Source of the DNA: Piscinibacter sp.
GTDB taxonomy: Bacteria > Pseudomonadota > Gammaproteobacteria > Burkholderiales > Burkholderiaceae_C
DNA length: 64,000 bases
Direction: 5' to 3'
Assembly (NCBI GenBank): GCA_017983795.1
Contig: JAGOAS010000005.1
Location: 62,001 to 126,000, forward strand
Below the pieces are notes generated by a model that was not told where the DNA came from, made no database searches, and saw only the letters and a program-made list of their open reading frames with translations. Of the stretch, positions 1 to 13,447 are shown one piece after another. The position numbers and the translations under genes are program-made. The stretch's first letter is position 1; the number at the start of each line of letters is the position of its first letter.

Positions 1-227
1 TGGGCTGGGTCGAGTACCGCCTCGGCAACCGCAGCGAGGCGCTGCGCCTGCTGCAGCAGGCCTACCGCGCCCGGCCCGACGCCGAGATCGCCGCCCACCT
101 CGGCGAGGTGCTCTGGGTGACGGGGCAGCACGACGAGGCCCGCCGCGTCTGGCGCGAGGCCAAGACGCGCGACGCCGGCAACGACGTGCTGCGCGCCACG
201 CTGGCCCGGCTGCGGGTGGACCTGTGA
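1..227 (+). CDS. C-terminal end of a TPR-repeat protein (partial)
   Basis: Only the last 74 codons are present, in frame from position 3 to a TGA at 225-227. The visible peptide has two tetratricopeptide-like helical hairpins: an A..L..A..L pattern around EYRLGNRSEALRLL, and GEVLWVTGQHDEARRVW with the typical Gly-8/Ala-20 spacing. TPR proteins act as protein-protein scaffolds. A TPR protein directly upstream of lolB is common in Burkholderiales, often an exported protein. The stop overlaps the GTG start of lolB, so the two are probably translationally coupled. Its true length and N-terminal signal lie outside the window. Confidence 0.75.
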   Translation, partial: GWVEYRLGNRSEALRLLQQAYRARPDAEIAAHLGEVLWVTGQHDEARRVWREAKTRDAGNDVLRATLARLRVDL

Positions 228-754
228 GGCGTCGCACCCTCGCGCTGGCGCTGCCGCTGGCGGCTCTGCTGGCGGCCTGCGCATCGCTGCCGGCCGACAG
301 GCAGCCGCTGCCCGGCGAGACGCTCTCCGGCCGGCTCGCGTTGCGCGTCGACACCACCGGCGAAGAGCAACCGCGCTCGGTGGTCGCGGGCTTCGAGCTG
401 CAGGGCGTCGCCGAGGCCGGCCGCCTGAACCTCTCCACGCCCACCGGCCAGGTGATGGCGCAGGCGCGCTGGCAACCCGGGCGCGTGGTGCTGGTGACGC
501 CGCAGGGCGAGACGCCCTACGCCAGCCTCGACGCGCTGACGCGCGAGGTGCTGGGCGAGAGCTTGCCGGTGGCGGCGCTGTTCGACTGGCTGCACGGCCG
601 CCCCTGGCCCGGCGCCGGGCACGTGGCGCAGCCGCCCGGCTTCCGCCAGCTCGGCTGGGCCGTCGACCTGGCGCGCTTCGCCGACGACACCATCGTGGCG
701 GTGCGCGAGAGCGCGCCGCTCGTGACGGTGCGCGTCAAGCTCGACCGCAGCTGA
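224..754 (+). CDS. lolB: Outer-membrane lipoprotein receptor LolB
   Basis: The 176-aa product begins with a lipoprotein signal peptide (basic MRRR, then an Ala/Leu-rich core) ending in a lipobox LLAAC at about residues 15-19, so Cys19 would be lipidated. The mature part (GETLSGRLALRV...., then a beta-strand-rich barrel with GRLNLSTPTGQ and a terminal VRVKLD) fits LolB, which takes lipoproteins from periplasmic LolA and inserts them in the outer membrane. The GTG start overlaps the upstream TGA. Its place just before ispE is the conserved betaproteobacterial order. Confidence 0.9.
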   Translation: MRRRTLALALPLAALLAACASLPADRQPLPGETLSGRLALRVDTTGEEQPRSVVAGFELQGVAEAGRLNLSTPTGQVMAQARWQPGRVVLVTPQGETPYASLDALTREVLGESLPVAALFDWLHGRPWPGAGHVAQPPGFRQLGWAVDLARFADDTIVAVRESAPLVTVRVKLDRS

Positions 755-760
755 GCCGCC

Positions 761-1624
761 ATGGGTCTGCGCTCGCTGCTCGACGTGGCCGCGCCGGCCA
801 AGCTGAACCTCTTTCTGCACGTGGTCGGCCGGCGCGCCGACGGCTACCACCTGCTGCAGTCGGTGTTCGTACTGATCGACTGGTGCGACACGCTGCACTT
901 CGAGCGCCGCGCCGATGGCCGCCTGGCGCGCCACGACCTCGGAGCGGCCCTGCCCGACGACGACCTGTGTCTGCGCGCCGCCCGGCTGCTGCAAGCCGAG
1001 AGCGGCACCCGCCTGGGCGCCGACATCTCGATCGAGAAGCACGTGCCCTGGGGCGCCGGCATGGGCGGCGGCAGCTCCGACGCCGCCAGCACCCTGCTCG
1101 CGCTGAACCGGCTTTGGGGCCTGAACCTGCCGCGCGAGCGGCTCGCCGCCCTCGGCCTGAAGCTGGGTGCCGACGTGCCCTTCTTCATCGGCGGGCACAA
1201 CGCCTTCGTCGAGGGCATCGGCGAGCGCCTGACGCCGCTGCCCGTGCCGCCGGCCTGGTTCGCCGTCGTCAAGCCGCCGGCGGCGATCGCCACCAGTGCG
1301 ATCTTCGGCAGCCCGCTGCTGGTGCGGAACACCGAAGCTGTTATACTTGCGGGCTTTCTTGCGGACACCGCCGGCGGCTTCGGCCGCAACGATCTGCAAG
1401 CTCCTGCCGAAGCGCACTGCGCCGAGGTGGGAGTGGCCCGGGAGATCCTGCAGCGGCGCTTCGGCAACGCGCGCATGACCGGATCGGGCAGCGCGGTGTT
1501 CGCGAGGGCAGGCACGGGCGCCGAACCCACGGCGGCGATGCCGGCGGATCTTCCGCCGGGGTGGGTGGGGCGAATGTGCCGCAGCCAGGAGCAGCATCCG
1601 CTGGTCGGTTGGGCTCCGGACTGA
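761..1624 (+). CDS. ispE: 4-diphosphocytidyl-2-C-methyl-D-erythritol kinase
   Basis: IspE phosphorylates CDP-methylerythritol in the MEP pathway for isoprenoid precursors. The 287-aa protein has the GHMP-kinase N-terminus ([20 protein letters not shown]), the ATP-binding loop [15 protein letters not shown] at about residues 94-108, and a C-terminal GHMP motif ([10 protein letters not shown]) at about 240-250. Length is normal. The ATG lies 7 nt after the lolB stop, so the pair is likely cotranscribed. The C-terminus extends about 40 residues past the last motif and is rich in Gly and Pro. Confidence 0.94.
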   Translation: MGLRSLLDVAAPAKLNLFLHVVGRRADGYHLLQSVFVLIDWCDTLHFERRADGRLARHDLGAALPDDDLCLRAARLLQAESGTRLGADISIEKHVPWGAGMGGGSSDAASTLLALNRLWGLNLPRERLAALGLKLGADVPFFIGGHNAFVEGIGERLTPLPVPPAWFAVVKPPAAIATSAIFGSPLLVRNTEAVILAGFLADTAGGFGRNDLQAPAEAHCAEVGVAREILQRRFGNARMTGSGSAVFARAGTGAEPTAAMPADLPPGWVGRMCRSQEQHPLVGWAPD

Positions 1625-1663
1625 ACCGGTTGAAGGTTCGGCGCGAAAGCGGCGGACCGGTGT

Positions 1664-1740
1664 AGGGGAGTCGCCAAGTTGGTTAAGGCATCGGATTTTG
1701 ATTCCGACATGCGAGGGTTCGAGTCCTTCCTCCCCTGCCA
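1664..1740 (+). tRNA. tRNA-Gln (anticodon TTG)
   Basis: A complete cloverleaf can be drawn by eye. The acceptor stem AGGGGAG/CTCCCCT pairs over 7 bp, the anticodon arm is TCGGA-TTTTGAT-TCCGA with anticodon TTG, and the T arm is GAGGG-TTCGAGT-CCTTC with the invariant TTCGA. The 3' CCA is encoded (1738-1740). It decodes CAA/CAG. It sits between ispE and prs, a conserved place for tRNA-Gln in Burkholderiales. Confidence 0.96.
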
Positions 1741-1808
1741 AATCTCCTGACGGATCGAGTGGATCCGTCCCGGTGCGCAACGAGCCCGGCAAGACTGACG
1801 GAGCGATC

Positions 1809-2771
1809 GTGCTGTTCAACACCGTGCTGTTCACCGGCAACGCCAACCCGGCGCTGGCCCAGGAAATCGCCTCCCATCTGGGCATCGAGCTCGGCAAGGC
1901 CAAGGTCGGCCGCTTCTCCGACGGCGAAGTCGACATCGAGATCGAGCAGAACGTGCGCGCCCGCGACATCTTCGTGGTGCAGCCGACCTGCGCGCCGACC
2001 AACGAGAACCTGATGGAGCTGTGCATCATGGTCGACGCGCTCAAGCGCGCCTCGGCCAGGAGAGTCACCGCGGTCATCCCCTACTTCGGCTACGCGCGGC
2101 AAGACCGCCGCCCGCGCTCCACGCGCGTGCCGATCAGCGCCAAGGTCGTCGCCAACATGCTGGAAGCGGTCGGCGTCGAGCGGCTGCTGACCATGGACCT
2201 GCACGCCGACCAGATCCAGGGCTTCTTCGACATCCCCGTCGACAACATCTACGCCTCGCCGGTGCTGCTGGCCGACCTGCAGAGCAAGCGCTACGCCGAT
2301 CTGGTGGTGGTGTCGCCCGACGTCGGCGGCGTGGTGCGCGCCCGCGCGCTGGCCAAGCAGCTCGGCTGCGACCTGGCCATCATCGACAAGCGCCGCCCCA
2401 AGGCCAACGTCTCCGAGGTGATGCACGTCATCGGCGAGATCGAGGGCCGCAACTGCGTGATCATGGACGACATGATCGACACCGCCGGCACGCTGGTGAA
2501 GGCCGCCGAGGTGCTGAAGGATCGCGGCGCCAAGAGCGTCTACGCCTACTGCACGCACGCGGTGTTCTCGGGCCCGGCGCTCGAGCGCATCAAGGGCTCG
2601 GCGCTCGACGAGGTCGTCATCACCAACACCATTCCGCTCAGCGAAGCGGGCAAGGCCTGCGCCAAGGTGCGCCAGCTGTCGGTCGCCTTCCTGTTCGCCG
2701 AGACGATCCGCCGCATCTCCGATGGCGAATCGGTCACTTCCCTGTTCGCGGAGCAAAACGCGAACTTCTAA
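1809..2771 (+). CDS. prs: Ribose-phosphate pyrophosphokinase (PRPP synthetase)
   Basis: Prs makes PRPP from ribose-5-phosphate and ATP. PRPP feeds purines, pyrimidines, NAD and, through HisG encoded at 11.2 kb, histidine. Class I hallmarks are all present: [18 protein letters not shown], the ATP region STCAPTN-like ([13 protein letters not shown]), YFGYARQDR, the [11 protein letters not shown] metal site, and the PRPP loop [14 protein letters not shown] at 1809 is chosen because GGAG stands 5 nt upstream and the protein (320 aa) then matches family length. An in-frame GTG at 1773 is an alternative. Upstream in-frame codons run into the tRNA and cannot all be coding. Confidence 0.95.
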   Translation: MLFNTVLFTGNANPALAQEIASHLGIELGKAKVGRFSDGEVDIEIEQNVRARDIFVVQPTCAPTNENLMELCIMVDALKRASARRVTAVIPYFGYARQDRRPRSTRVPISAKVVANMLEAVGVERLLTMDLHADQIQGFFDIPVDNIYASPVLLADLQSKRYADLVVVSPDVGGVVRARALAKQLGCDLAIIDKRRPKANVSEVMHVIGEIEGRNCVIMDDMIDTAGTLVKAAEVLKDRGAKSVYAYCTHAVFSGPALERIKGSALDEVVITNTIPLSEAGKACAKVRQLSVAFLFAETIRRISDGESVTSLFAEQNANF

Positions 2772-2821
2772 GCCGAGGAGCCTGGTCGCGGGCCCTCGTT
2801 GTTCATCCCACTGGAGTCACC

Positions 2822-3469
2822 ATGAAATTCGTCGCCTACGAGCGCAAGTTGCAGGGCACCGGAGCGAGCCGCCGCCTGCGCAATGCGGACAAGGTGCCCG
2901 GCATCGTCTACGGTGCCGGCACGCCCACCATGATCGAGCTCGATCACAACGCCCTCTTCTTTGCGCTGAAGAAGGAAGCCTTCCACTCCTCCATCCTCGA
3001 GATGGAGCTGGGCGGCAAGAGCCAGCAGGTGCTGCTGCGCGACTACCAGATGCACGCGTTCCGCCCGATCGTGCTGCACATCGACTTCCAGCGCGTCGAC
3101 GCGACCACCAAGGTCACGAAGAAGGTGCCGCTGCACTTCGTGAACGAGGAAAACTCGCCGGCCGTCAAGACCGACAAGTGCCTGGTCAACCACGTGGTCA
3201 CCGAGTTGCTGATCCAGTGCCTGGCCTCGCAGCTGCCCGAGCACCTGACCATCGACCTCAGCAACCTGGCCAAGGGCCAGTCGCTGCACGTCAGCGACCT
3301 GAAGCTGGCCGAGGGCATCAAGGTCGTCACGCACGGCAAGAAGGATCCGGTCATCGTGTCGGTCTCGATGCAGGCCGCCGAGGAAGAAGCCGCGCCGGCG
3401 CCGGTGGCTGCTGCCCCGGCCGCCGCGCCGACCAAGGCCAAGAAGGACGAGAAGCAGAACAAGAAGTAG
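2822..3469 (+). CDS. rplY: 50S ribosomal protein L25, long CTC form
   Basis: The 215-aa protein is the two-domain CTC/general-stress form of L25, which binds 5S rRNA. The N-terminal 5S-binding part (about residues 1-95, [30 protein letters not shown]-type start, DFQRVD near 85) is followed by the TL5-like beta domain ([15 protein letters not shown]). A low-complexity Ala/Pro then Lys-rich tail ends the protein. GGAG precedes the ATG by 6 nt. It follows prs by 50 nt and precedes pth, the usual order prs-rplY-pth, and is closed by a terminator. Confidence 0.95.
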   Translation: MKFVAYERKLQGTGASRRLRNADKVPGIVYGAGTPTMIELDHNALFFALKKEAFHSSILEMELGGKSQQVLLRDYQMHAFRPIVLHIDFQRVDATTKVTKKVPLHFVNEENSPAVKTDKCLVNHVVTELLIQCLASQLPEHLTIDLSNLAKGQSLHVSDLKLAEGIKVVTHGKKDPVIVSVSMQAAEEEAAPAPVAAAPAAAPTKAKKDEKQNKK

Positions 3470-3506
3470 AAGGTCCACGGCGGCGCGCCAGCGCCACCCC
3501 CTTCGG

Positions 3507-3530
3507 AGCCCCGCCTCGGCGGGGCTTTTT
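3507..3530 (+). terminator. Rho-independent terminator after rplY
   Basis: An 8-bp GC-rich stem AGCCCCGC / GCGGGGCT with a CTCG loop is followed directly by TTTT. It lies 37 nt after the rplY stop and separates the prs-rplY unit from pth. Confidence 0.88.
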
Positions 3531-3560
3531 CATGCCTGAACGACACCGATAATCCGCCGC

Positions 3561-4169
3561 ATGATCCGATTGCTGGTCGGCCTGGGCAACCCGGGCGCGG
3601 AATACGAAGCCACGCGCCACAACGCCGGCTTCTGGTTCATCGACGAAGTGGCGCGCGCGCTCAAGGTGACTCTCGTGCCCGAGCGCAGCTACTTCGGCCT
3701 GGCGGCGCGCGCCAACACGGCCCACGGCCCGGTGTGGCTGCTCGAGCCCATGACCTTCATGAACCTCTCGGGCAAGTCGGTGGCGGCGCTGGCGCGCTTC
3801 TTCAAGATCGCGCCGCAGGAGATCCTGGTCGCTCACGACGAGCTCGACCTGCTGCCCGGCCAGGTCAAGATGAAGCTCGGCGGCAGCCATGCCGGCCACA
3901 ACGGCCTGAAGGACATCCACGCCCAGCTCGGCAGCGCCGACTACTGGCGGCTGCGCCTGGGCATCGGCCACCCGGGGGTGAAGGCCGAGGTGGTGAACTA
4001 CGTGCTGAAGAAGCCTTCGGCGGAGCACCGCGAGGCGATCGAGAAGACCATCGAACAGTCGCTGGGCGCGCTCGACCTGCTGCTGGCCGGCGAGATGGAG
4101 CGCGCGATGATGAAGATCCACGCCAAGCCACCGCGCCCCAAGCCCCCTCGCCCGGAGACCGCGCCATGA
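3561..4169 (+). CDS. pth: Peptidyl-tRNA hydrolase
   Basis: Pth releases peptides from tRNAs that drop off the ribosome. The 202-aa protein shows the family signature: [22 protein letters not shown] (catalytic His20), the MTFMNLSG loop, HDELDLLPG (Asp of the active site) and [14 protein letters not shown] Lys/Pro-rich tail ([12 protein letters not shown]) is unusual but common in the order. It starts 31 nt after the terminator of rplY, and its TGA overlaps the ATG of the next gene. Confidence 0.95.
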   Translation: MIRLLVGLGNPGAEYEATRHNAGFWFIDEVARALKVTLVPERSYFGLAARANTAHGPVWLLEPMTFMNLSGKSVAALARFFKIAPQEILVAHDELDLLPGQVKMKLGGSHAGHNGLKDIHAQLGSADYWRLRLGIGHPGVKAEVVNYVLKKPSAEHREAIEKTIEQSLGALDLLLAGEMERAMMKIHAKPPRPKPPRPETAP

Positions 4170-4547
4170 AGCCCTGGATCGCCACCTTGCTGTTCGCCCT
4201 CGCCAGCAGCGCCGCATTCGCCGCACCGGTATACCGCTGCGGCGGCGGCCACTATTCGCAGACGCCCTGCCCGGGCGGCGCGGTGGTCGAAACCACCGAC
4301 ACCCGCAGCGCCGCACAACGCGCCGAAGCGCGGCGCGCAGCTGCCGAGGAGCGCCGCAAGGGACGCGAGATGGAGCGCGAGCGCATCGCGGCCGAGAAGG
4401 CGGCGCAACGCGAGCCGGCGATCGCTTCGCTCGGGCCGCAGAAGGCCGCGTCGGAGCCGGCCAAGGCCAAGCCGCAGCCCAAGGGCAAGCGCAAGGCCAA
4501 GAAGGACAAGGACTCGCGCGACTTCACCGCCGTCGCGCCGAAGAAGG

Positions 4548-4555
<8 letters not shown>
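4166..4555 (+). CDS. Small secreted protein, DUF4124-like
   Basis: The 129-aa product has a Sec signal peptide ([20 protein letters not shown], cleavage after AFA). A short segment [17 protein letters not shown] with two Cys follows, typical of the DUF4124 family of periplasmic proteins. Residues about 45-85 are a charged Ala/Arg/Glu helix that could form a coiled coil, and the tail is Lys-rich. The start overlaps the pth stop (ATGA). The function is unknown; pth-linked copies occur in related genomes. Confidence 0.75.
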
Positions 4556-4837
<282 letters not shown>

Positions 4838-5341
4838 TCAGCCTTCGGTCGATTTGACGCGCTCGCGCAGCCGCTGGAGCACCGAGGGTGACACGAACTT
4901 GGAGACATCACCGCCGAGGGTGGCAATCTCGCGCACGAAGGTGCCGGAGACGAACTGGAACTGGTCGCTGGGGGTGAGGAACAGCGTCTCGACCTCGGGC
5001 ATCAGCTGGCGGTTCATGCCGGCCATCTGGAACTCGTATTCGAAGTCGCTCACCGCGCGCAGGCCGCGCACCACCACCTTGCCGCCGTGGCCGACGACGA
5101 AGTCGCGCAGCAGGCCGCGGAAGGCCATCACCTCGACGTTGGGGTATTTGGCCGCCAGCTCGGTGGCGATCTCCAGCCGCTCGGCGATGGTGAACATGGT
5201 GCGCTTGTGGTGGCCCACCGCCACCGCGAGGATGAGGCGCTCGAACAGCCCGCTGGCGCGGCGCATCAAGTCCTCGTGGCCCAGCGTCATCGGGTCGAAG
5301 GTGCCGGGGTAGACGGCAGTGAGTCGGGTGACTGAAGTCAA
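4838..5341 (-). CDS. coaD: Phosphopantetheine adenylyltransferase
   Basis: CoaD makes dephospho-CoA, the fourth step of CoA biosynthesis. Key motifs are [17 protein letters not shown] (nucleotidyltransferase T/HxGH), [23 protein letters not shown] and the STxxREIA-like [15 protein letters not shown]. No ATG is available before the first motif. The best start is TTG at 5341, preceded by GAGGGG and overlapping the rsmD TGA, giving 167 aa. The rare TTG start and tight coupling with rsmD suggest expression depends on translation of rsmD. Confidence 0.93.
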   Translation of the reverse strand: MTSVTRLTAVYPGTFDPMTLGHEDLMRRASGLFERLILAVAVGHHKRTMFTIAERLEIATELAAKYPNVEVMAFRGLLRDFVVGHGGKVVVRGLRAVSDFEYEFQMAGMNRQLMPEVETLFLTPSDQFQFVSGTFVREIATLGGDVSKFVSPSVLQRLRERVKSTEG

Positions 5342-5936
5342 AGCTGCCCCTCGCTGATCCTCGTTGCGGCGGAGTTTATTGCAACCCGTAACAGGTGCGC
5401 ATGCACCTGGCCGGCGCGCAGGTGGCGGTGCACGACGAGGCCCAGCGGCGCGAGCTCGGCGGCCGTGAATTCGCGGTCGGCTTCCAGGTAGACGAAACCG
5501 TCGGGCACGGCGACGCGCGCCGCGGCGGCCAAGGCCTTGTCGAACAGCCCGGCGTCGAAGGGCGGATCGAGAAAGACCAGCTCGAAGCACCGCGGCACGC
5601 AGGCGGCCATCCAGGCGAGCGCGTCGGCGCACTGCACGCGCAGCGTGTCGGCCTTCAGGCGCTCGCGCGACTGGTTCAGGCTCGCCGCGAGCGCGCGGTC
5701 GCGTTCGAGCAGCAGCACCTCGGCCGCGCCGCGCGAGGCGGCCTCGAAGCCGAGCGCGCCCGAGCCGGCGAATGCATCGAGCACGCGCCAGCCGTCGAGC
5801 TCGCCGCCCAGCCAGTTGAAGAGCGTCTCGCGCACGCGATCCGGCGTGGGGCGCAGCCCGGGCTTGTCGGCCACCGGCAGCTTGGAGCGCTTCCACTGCC
5901 CGCCGATGATGCGGACCTCGCGCGGCAGCGCCGCCT

Positions 5937-5940
<4 letters not shown>
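5338..5940 (-). CDS. rsmD: 16S rRNA (guanine966-N2)-methyltransferase
   Basis: RsmD methylates G966 of 16S rRNA. The protein starts [32 protein letters not shown], the classical RsmD N-terminus. The SAM site [20 protein letters not shown] and the NPPF-type motif, here [11 protein letters not shown], follow. The chosen GTG start (5940-5938) overlaps the stop of hisF in ATGTGA, giving 200 aa. Gene order rsmD-coaD-fdx is conserved; the direct fusion to the end of a his operon is less usual. Confidence 0.93.
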
Positions 5941-6715
<775 letters not shown>

Positions 6716-6716
<1 letters not shown>

Positions 6717-7462
6717 CAGCCTTCGCCGTTCAACTCGTCGGCGCGCGCCTGGGCGGCCGAGAAATCGAGATCGCCGGTGTAGATCGCGCGGCCGCAGATC
6801 ACGCCCTCGATGCCTTCGGACTCGACGGCGCAGAGCTTCTCGATGTCGGCCAGGTTCGACAGGCCGCCCGAGGCGATCACGGGGATCGTCAGCGCCTGCG
6901 CCAGCTTCACCGTCGCATCGATGTTGATGCCGCTGAGCATGCCGTCGCGGCCGATGTCGGTATAGATCACGCCTTCGACGCCATAGTCCTGGAACTTGCG
7001 TGCCAGGTCGACCACCTCGTGGCCGGTGAGCTTGCTCCAGCCGTCGGTGGCGACCTTGCCGTCCTTGGCGTCCAGGCCGACGATGATGTGGCCGCCGAAG
7101 GCCGAGCAGGCGTCGTGCAGAAAGCCGGGGTTCTTCACCGCGGCCGTGCCGATGATGATGAAGCTCAGTCCGTCGTCCAGGTAGCGCTCGATGGTGTCGA
7201 GATCGCGAATGCCGCCGCCGAGCTGCACCGGGATCTCGTCGCCCACCTCGGCGAGGATGGCCTTGATCGCACTCTCGTTGACCGGCTTGCCGGCGAAGGC
7301 GCCGTTCAGGTCGACGAGGTGCAGCCGTCGCGCGCCGGCATCGACCCAGCGCCGCGCCATCGCAGCCGGGTCTTCGCCGAAGGTGGTGGATTCGCTCATG
7401 TCGCCCTGCTTGAGGCGGACACATCGACCGTCTTTCAGGTCAATCGCGGGGATCAGCAGCAT
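6716..7462 (-). CDS. hisA: ProFAR isomerase
   Basis: HisA isomerises ProFAR to PRFAR, the fourth step of histidine synthesis. The 248-aa beta/alpha barrel has [16 protein letters not shown] (catalytic Asp8), [22 protein letters not shown] and the second half [12 protein letters not shown] with the catalytic Asp of family members. It is separated from hisH by 69 nt with no recognisable gene and overlaps hisF by one base, so it is coupled to hisF. Confidence 0.97.
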
Positions 7463-7531
7463 GGCCGATGGGCGTGGTGGGGAAGAAGGAGGGAGTCACC
7501 CGAGAAGAAGGTGGTGTGCAGGGGAAAGCCG

Positions 7532-8179
7532 TCACGGATTCCAGTGCAGGAAGTTTCTGTACAGCGCGAGGCCATGCTCGGCGCTCTTCTCGGGGTGGAA
7601 CTGGGTTGCAAAAATGTTATCCCGGCCCACCGCGCAGGTAAAGCGGCTGCCGTAATCGGTCTCGCCCACGCTGTGGCGCGGCTCCGACGGTCGCGCATAG
7701 AAGCTGTGCACGAAATAGAAGTACGCCCCGTCGGGCACGCCCGCCCACACCGGGTGCGGCCGGGCCTGGAAGACCTGGTTCCAGCCCATCTGCGGCACCT
7801 TGTAGCGGCTGCCGTCGGGCTGCTTCCGGCCCTCGAGCCGGAAGCGCAGCACCTCGCCCGGAATCAGGCCCAGCCCGTCAGTGGGCCCTTCCTCGCTGCG
7901 CTCGAGCAGCATCTGCATGCCCACGCACACGCCCATCATCGGCTTGCGCGCGGCGGCGTCGAGCACGGCCTCCTGCAGGCCGGAGTCGCGCAGCTCGCGC
8001 ATGCAGTCGGGCATCGCGCCCTGCCCCGGCAGCACGATGCGCTCGGCGGCGAACACTTCCTCCGGCTTCGACGTGACGATCACCTCGAAGCCGCTTCCGT
8101 CGGCCACATGCATCACCGCCTGCGACACCGAGCGCAGGTTGCCCATGCCGTAGTCCACCACGGCGACGGTCTTGCCCAT
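7532..8179 (-). CDS. hisH: Imidazole glycerol phosphate synthase, glutaminase subunit
   Basis: HisH supplies ammonia from glutamine to HisF. The 215-aa class I amidotransferase carries [12 protein letters not shown] at the start, the nucleophile motif [13 protein letters not shown] (Cys in GVCVGMQ), and the His/Glu pair in [13 protein letters not shown] near the C-terminus. It follows hisB by one nucleotide. Confidence 0.96.
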   Translation of the reverse strand: MGKTVAVVDYGMGNLRSVSQAVMHVADGSGFEVIVTSKPEEVFAAERIVLPGQGAMPDCMRELRDSGLQEAVLDAAARKPMMGVCVGMQMLLERSEEGPTDGLGLIPGEVLRFRLEGRKQPDGSRYKVPQMGWNQVFQARPHPVWAGVPDGAYFYFVHSFYARPSEPRHSVGETDYGSRFTCAVGRDNIFATQFHPEKSAEHGLALYRNFLHWNP

Positions 8180-8180
8180 G

Positions 8181-8774
8181 TCAGAGCGAGCCTTTGGTCG
8201 ACGGGATCACGCCGGCCGAGCGCGCATCGAGCGCCAGCGCCATGCGCAGCGCGCGGCCGAAGGCCTTGAATACCGTCTCGGCCTGGTGGTGGGCGTTGTC
8301 GCCCTTGAGGTTGTCGATGTGCAGCGTCACCAGCGCATGGTTGGCGAAGCCCTGGAAGAACTCGTAGGTGAGCTGGGTGTCGAAGCCGCCCACCATGCCG
8401 GCCTTGAAGGGCACGTCCATGTGCAGGCCCGGGCGGCCGGAGAAATCGACCACCACGCGCGACAGCGCCTCGTCCAGCGGCACGTAGGCGTGGCCATAGC
8501 GCGTCAGGCCGCGCTTGTCGCCCACCGCCTGCGCCACCGCCATGCCCAGCGTGATGCCGACGTCCTCCACCGTGTGGTGGCCATCGATGTGCAGGTCGCC
8601 CTTCGCCGCGATGTCGAGGTCGATCAGCCCGTGGCGAGCGATCTGGTCGAGCATGTGGTCGAAGAAGCCGATGCCGGTGGCGAGCTTGGCCTCGCCCGTG
8701 CCGTCGAGGTTGAGCACGACGCGGATCTGCGTCTCCTTGGTGTTGCGGGTGACGTCGGCTTTGCGGTCGCTCAT
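8181..8774 (-). CDS. hisB: Imidazoleglycerol-phosphate dehydratase (monofunctional)
   Basis: HisB dehydrates imidazole glycerol phosphate to imidazole acetol phosphate. The 197-aa protein is the monofunctional form without the N-terminal phosphatase of enterobacterial HisB. The two metal-binding HHxxE motifs are seen: [11 protein letters not shown] near residue 70 and [18 protein letters not shown] near 170. It lies one base after hisC. Confidence 0.96.
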   Translation of the reverse strand: MSDRKADVTRNTKETQIRVVLNLDGTGEAKLATGIGFFDHMLDQIARHGLIDLDIAAKGDLHIDGHHTVEDVGITLGMAVAQAVGDKRGLTRYGHAYVPLDEALSRVVVDFSGRPGLHMDVPFKAGMVGGFDTQLTYEFFQGFANHALVTLHIDNLKGDNAHHQAETVFKAFGRALRMALALDARSAGVIPSTKGSL

Positions 8775-8775
8775 C

Positions 8776-9858
8776 TCACAGGCTCGCTTTCAGGGCGTCG
8801 ATCATCAGGGTGTTCTCGTCCGGCGTGCCCACCGTCAGGCGCAGGCAGTTGGCCAGCAGCGGGTGCAGAGCGGCGATGTGCTTGACCAGCACGCCGCGCT
8901 GCTTCATGCCTTCGAAGGCGCGCTTCGCATCCGGCACGCGCACCAGGATCATGTTGGCTTCGCTGGGGAAGGGCTTGACGCCCGGCATCGCCGCCAGCGC
9001 CTTCTGCAGCCGCGCGCGCTCGTCGCGCAGGATGGCGGCCTGGCGCGCGAACTCGTCGGCATGCTCGAGCGCGAACAGCGTCGCCTCGGCATTGAGCACG
9101 CTGATGTTGTAGGGCGGGCGCACCTTGTCGACTTCGGCTATCAACGCCGCCGCGCCGGCCATGTAGCCCAGGCGCACGCCGGCCAGGCCAAACTTCGAGA
9201 GCGTGCGCATCACCAGCACATGCTCGTGCGCGCCCAGGCGCTGCATCCACGTGCGCGACGAGAACGGCTGGTAGGCCTCGTCGAACACCACCAGGCCGTT
9301 CTGACGGCCCACCGCGGCGACGATGCGATCGATCACGCCATCGTCGAACAGGTTGGCCGTCGGGTTGTTCGGGTAGGCGAGGTAGGTGATCGCCGGGCGG
9401 TGCTGCTCGATGGCCGCGAGCATCGCTGCCTCGTCGAGCTCGAACACGGCCGTCAGCGGCACGCCGACGAATTTCAGGCCCTGCAGCTTCGCCGACATCT
9501 CGTACATCACGAAGCCGGGCAGCGGCGCGAGGATGGTGGCGCCCGGCACGTCGCAGGCCAGCGCCAGCAGGCTGATCAGCTCGTCGGAGCCGTTGCCCAG
9601 CATCAGCTTGCAGCCGGCGGGCGGCTTCACGTAGGCCGTCAGCGCGGCGATCACGTCGGCCACGCATTGCGTCGGGTAGCGGTTGATCGCCACGCGGCCG
9701 AGGCGTTCGCCCAGTTCGCGCTGCAGCTCGGGCGGCAGGCGGAAGGGGTTCTCCATCGCGTCGAGCTTGACGAAGCCGGCGCTGGGCTGGATCGCGTAGC
9801 CGTGCATGGATTGCACGTCCTGGCGGATCACACGCTGCATACGCTCTGCGAGGCTCAT
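8776..9858 (-). CDS. hisC: Histidinol-phosphate aminotransferase
   Basis: HisC transaminates imidazole acetol phosphate. This is a PLP fold-type I protein of 360 aa. [11 protein letters not shown] at the start binds substrate, [11 protein letters not shown] lies at about 85-95, [10 protein letters not shown] holds the Asn that contacts [14 protein letters not shown] precedes the lysine motif [15 protein letters not shown] (Schiff-base Lys), and [10 protein letters not shown] is at the C-terminus. The ATG at 9858 overlaps the hisD stop. Confidence 0.95.
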   Translation of the reverse strand: MSLAERMQRVIRQDVQSMHGYAIQPSAGFVKLDAMENPFRLPPELQRELGERLGRVAINRYPTQCVADVIAALTAYVKPPAGCKLMLGNGSDELISLLALACDVPGATILAPLPGFVMYEMSAKLQGLKFVGVPLTAVFELDEAAMLAAIEQHRPAITYLAYPNNPTANLFDDGVIDRIVAAVGRQNGLVVFDEAYQPFSSRTWMQRLGAHEHVLVMRTLSKFGLAGVRLGYMAGAAALIAEVDKVRPPYNISVLNAEATLFALEHADEFARQAAILRDERARLQKALAAMPGVKPFPSEANMILVRVPDAKRAFEGMKQRGVLVKHIAALHPLLANCLRLTVGTPDENTLMIDALKASL

Positions 9859-11173
9859 CGCTGCTTTCCCTTCAGCCGGAACTCTGCTGCCTGCGCATGC
9901 GCCTGCAGGCCTTCGCCATAGGCCAGCTCGGCGGCGATGGGGCCGAGCACTTGCGCGCCGGCCTCGCTCACTTCGATCAGGCTGCTGCGCTTCTGGAAGT
10001 CGTACGCACCCAGCGGCGAGGAGAAGCGCGCCGTGCCCGAGGTCGGCAGCACGTGGTTGGGCCCGGCGCAGTAGTCGCCCAGGCTCTCGCTGGTGAAGGC
10101 GCCGAGGAAGATCGCGCCGGCATGCTTGAGCAGCGGCTCCCAGCGATGCGGGTCGCGGCTCGACACCTCCAGGTGCTCCGGCGCGATGCGGTTGCTGATC
10201 GCGCAGGCCTCTTCCATCGAGCGCGTGTGGATCAGCGCGCCGCGGCCTTCCAGCGAGGCGCGGATCACCTCGCGGCGCGGCATGCCGGGCAGCAGCCGAT
10301 CGATCTCGGCCTTCACTTGCGCGACGTAGGCCGCATCGGGGCACAGCAGGATGCTCTGCGCCAGCTCGTCGTGCTCGGCCTGGCTGAACAGGTCCATCGC
10401 CACCCACTCGGGCGGCGTCGTGCCGTCGGCCAGCACGAGGATTTCGCTGGGCCCGGCAATCATGTCGATGCCGACCTTGCCGAAGACGCGCCGCTTGGCG
10501 CTGGCGACGTAGGCATTGCCCGGCCCGGTGATCTTGTCGACCGCCGGCACGGTGGCGGTGCCGTGCGCCAACGCCGCCACGGCCTGCGCGCCGCCGATGG
10601 TGAAGGCGCGGCTCACGCCCGCCACGGCGGCGGCAGCGAGCACCAGCGCATTGCGCTCACCCTTGGGCGTGGGCACGACCATGACGATCTCGCCCACGCC
10701 GGCCACATGCGCCGGAATCGCATTCATCAGCACGCTGGACGGATAGGCCGCCTTGCCGCCGGGCACGTAGATGCCGACACGATCGAGCGGCGTGACCTTC
10801 TGGCCCAGCAGCGTGCCGTCGGCATCGCGGTAGCTCCAGCTGCGCCCGCAGGCCTCGAGCTGGCGCTGGTGGTAGTCGCGCACACGCGCTGCCGCCGCTT
10901 CGAGGGCGCTGCGCTGCGCGGGCGTGATCTGCGCGAGCGCGGCCTGCAGCTCGGCCTGCGTGATCTCGAGCTCGGCCATCGAGCTCGCGGCCAGGCCGTC
11001 GAAACGCTGCGTGTACTCGAGCACCGCCGCGTCGCCGCGCTTCTCGACGTCGGCGAGGATGTCGGCCACGCGCCCTTCGATGGCTGCATCGGTCTCGGCC
11101 GACCAGTGCAGCACGCGCGCGAACTCGGCCTCGAAATCGGCCGCCGTGGTGGCGAGCTGGCGCAGCGCGACGC

Positions 11174-11177
<4 letters not shown>
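9855..11177 (-). CDS. hisD: Histidinol dehydrogenase
   Basis: HisD oxidises histidinol twice to histidine, using two NAD and one Zn. The 440-aa protein shows [33 protein letters not shown]-type [30 protein letters not shown], the zinc/catalytic region [13 protein letters not shown], and APEHLEV with the general base. It starts with GTG at 11177, overlapping the hisG TGA. Confidence 0.96.
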
Positions 11178-13167
<1,990 letters not shown>

Positions 13168-13437
13168 TCAGTGGTGGTGGTTGGCGCCCGAGGCGGCCTC
13201 GGCGGCCCACTCGGCGGGGGTCAGCGTCTTCATCGACAGGGCGTGGATCTGCTCGCGCATTCTATCGCCCAGGGCCTGGAAGACCCGCTGGTGGCGCTTG
13301 ACGCGGCTGGCGCCCTCGAACTCGGCCGACACGATGGTGGCGAAGAAGTGCCGCCCGTCGCCCTCGACCGTCAGATGCTCGCAGGCCAGACCCTGCGCAA
13401 TGAAGCGCTGCACTTCGGCGGGAGTCGGCTCGGCCAT
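13168..13437 (-). CDS. BolA/IbaG-family protein
   Basis: The 89-aa product (start ATG at 13437) has the BolA fold pattern: [33 protein letters not shown], then [16 protein letters not shown] with the family R-x-Q-R-x-V helix, and [13 protein letters not shown] at the end. BolA/IbaG proteins bind [2Fe-2S] with monothiol glutaredoxins. Linkage to murA is typical of IbaG (YrbA). The C-terminal run of His is noted but unexplained. Confidence 0.88.
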   Translation of the reverse strand: MAEPTPAEVQRFIAQGLACEHLTVEGDGRHFFATIVSAEFEGASRVKRHQRVFQALGDRMREQIHALSMKTLTPAEWAAEAASGANHHH

Positions 13438-13447
13438 GGGCGCCATT

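Noticed and set aside
1342-1347. TATACT within ispE as a promoter for tRNA-Gln
   Set aside because: There is no -35 at the right distance, and it lies 320 nt upstream inside coding sequence.
1698-1808. Extension of prs into the tRNA-Gln gene
   Set aside because: The frame stays open by chance. Family length and GGAG at 1800 support GTG 1809.
7463-7531. A small gene between hisH and hisA
   Set aside because: The 69 nt contain no start with a ribosome binding site and no open frame of useful length.
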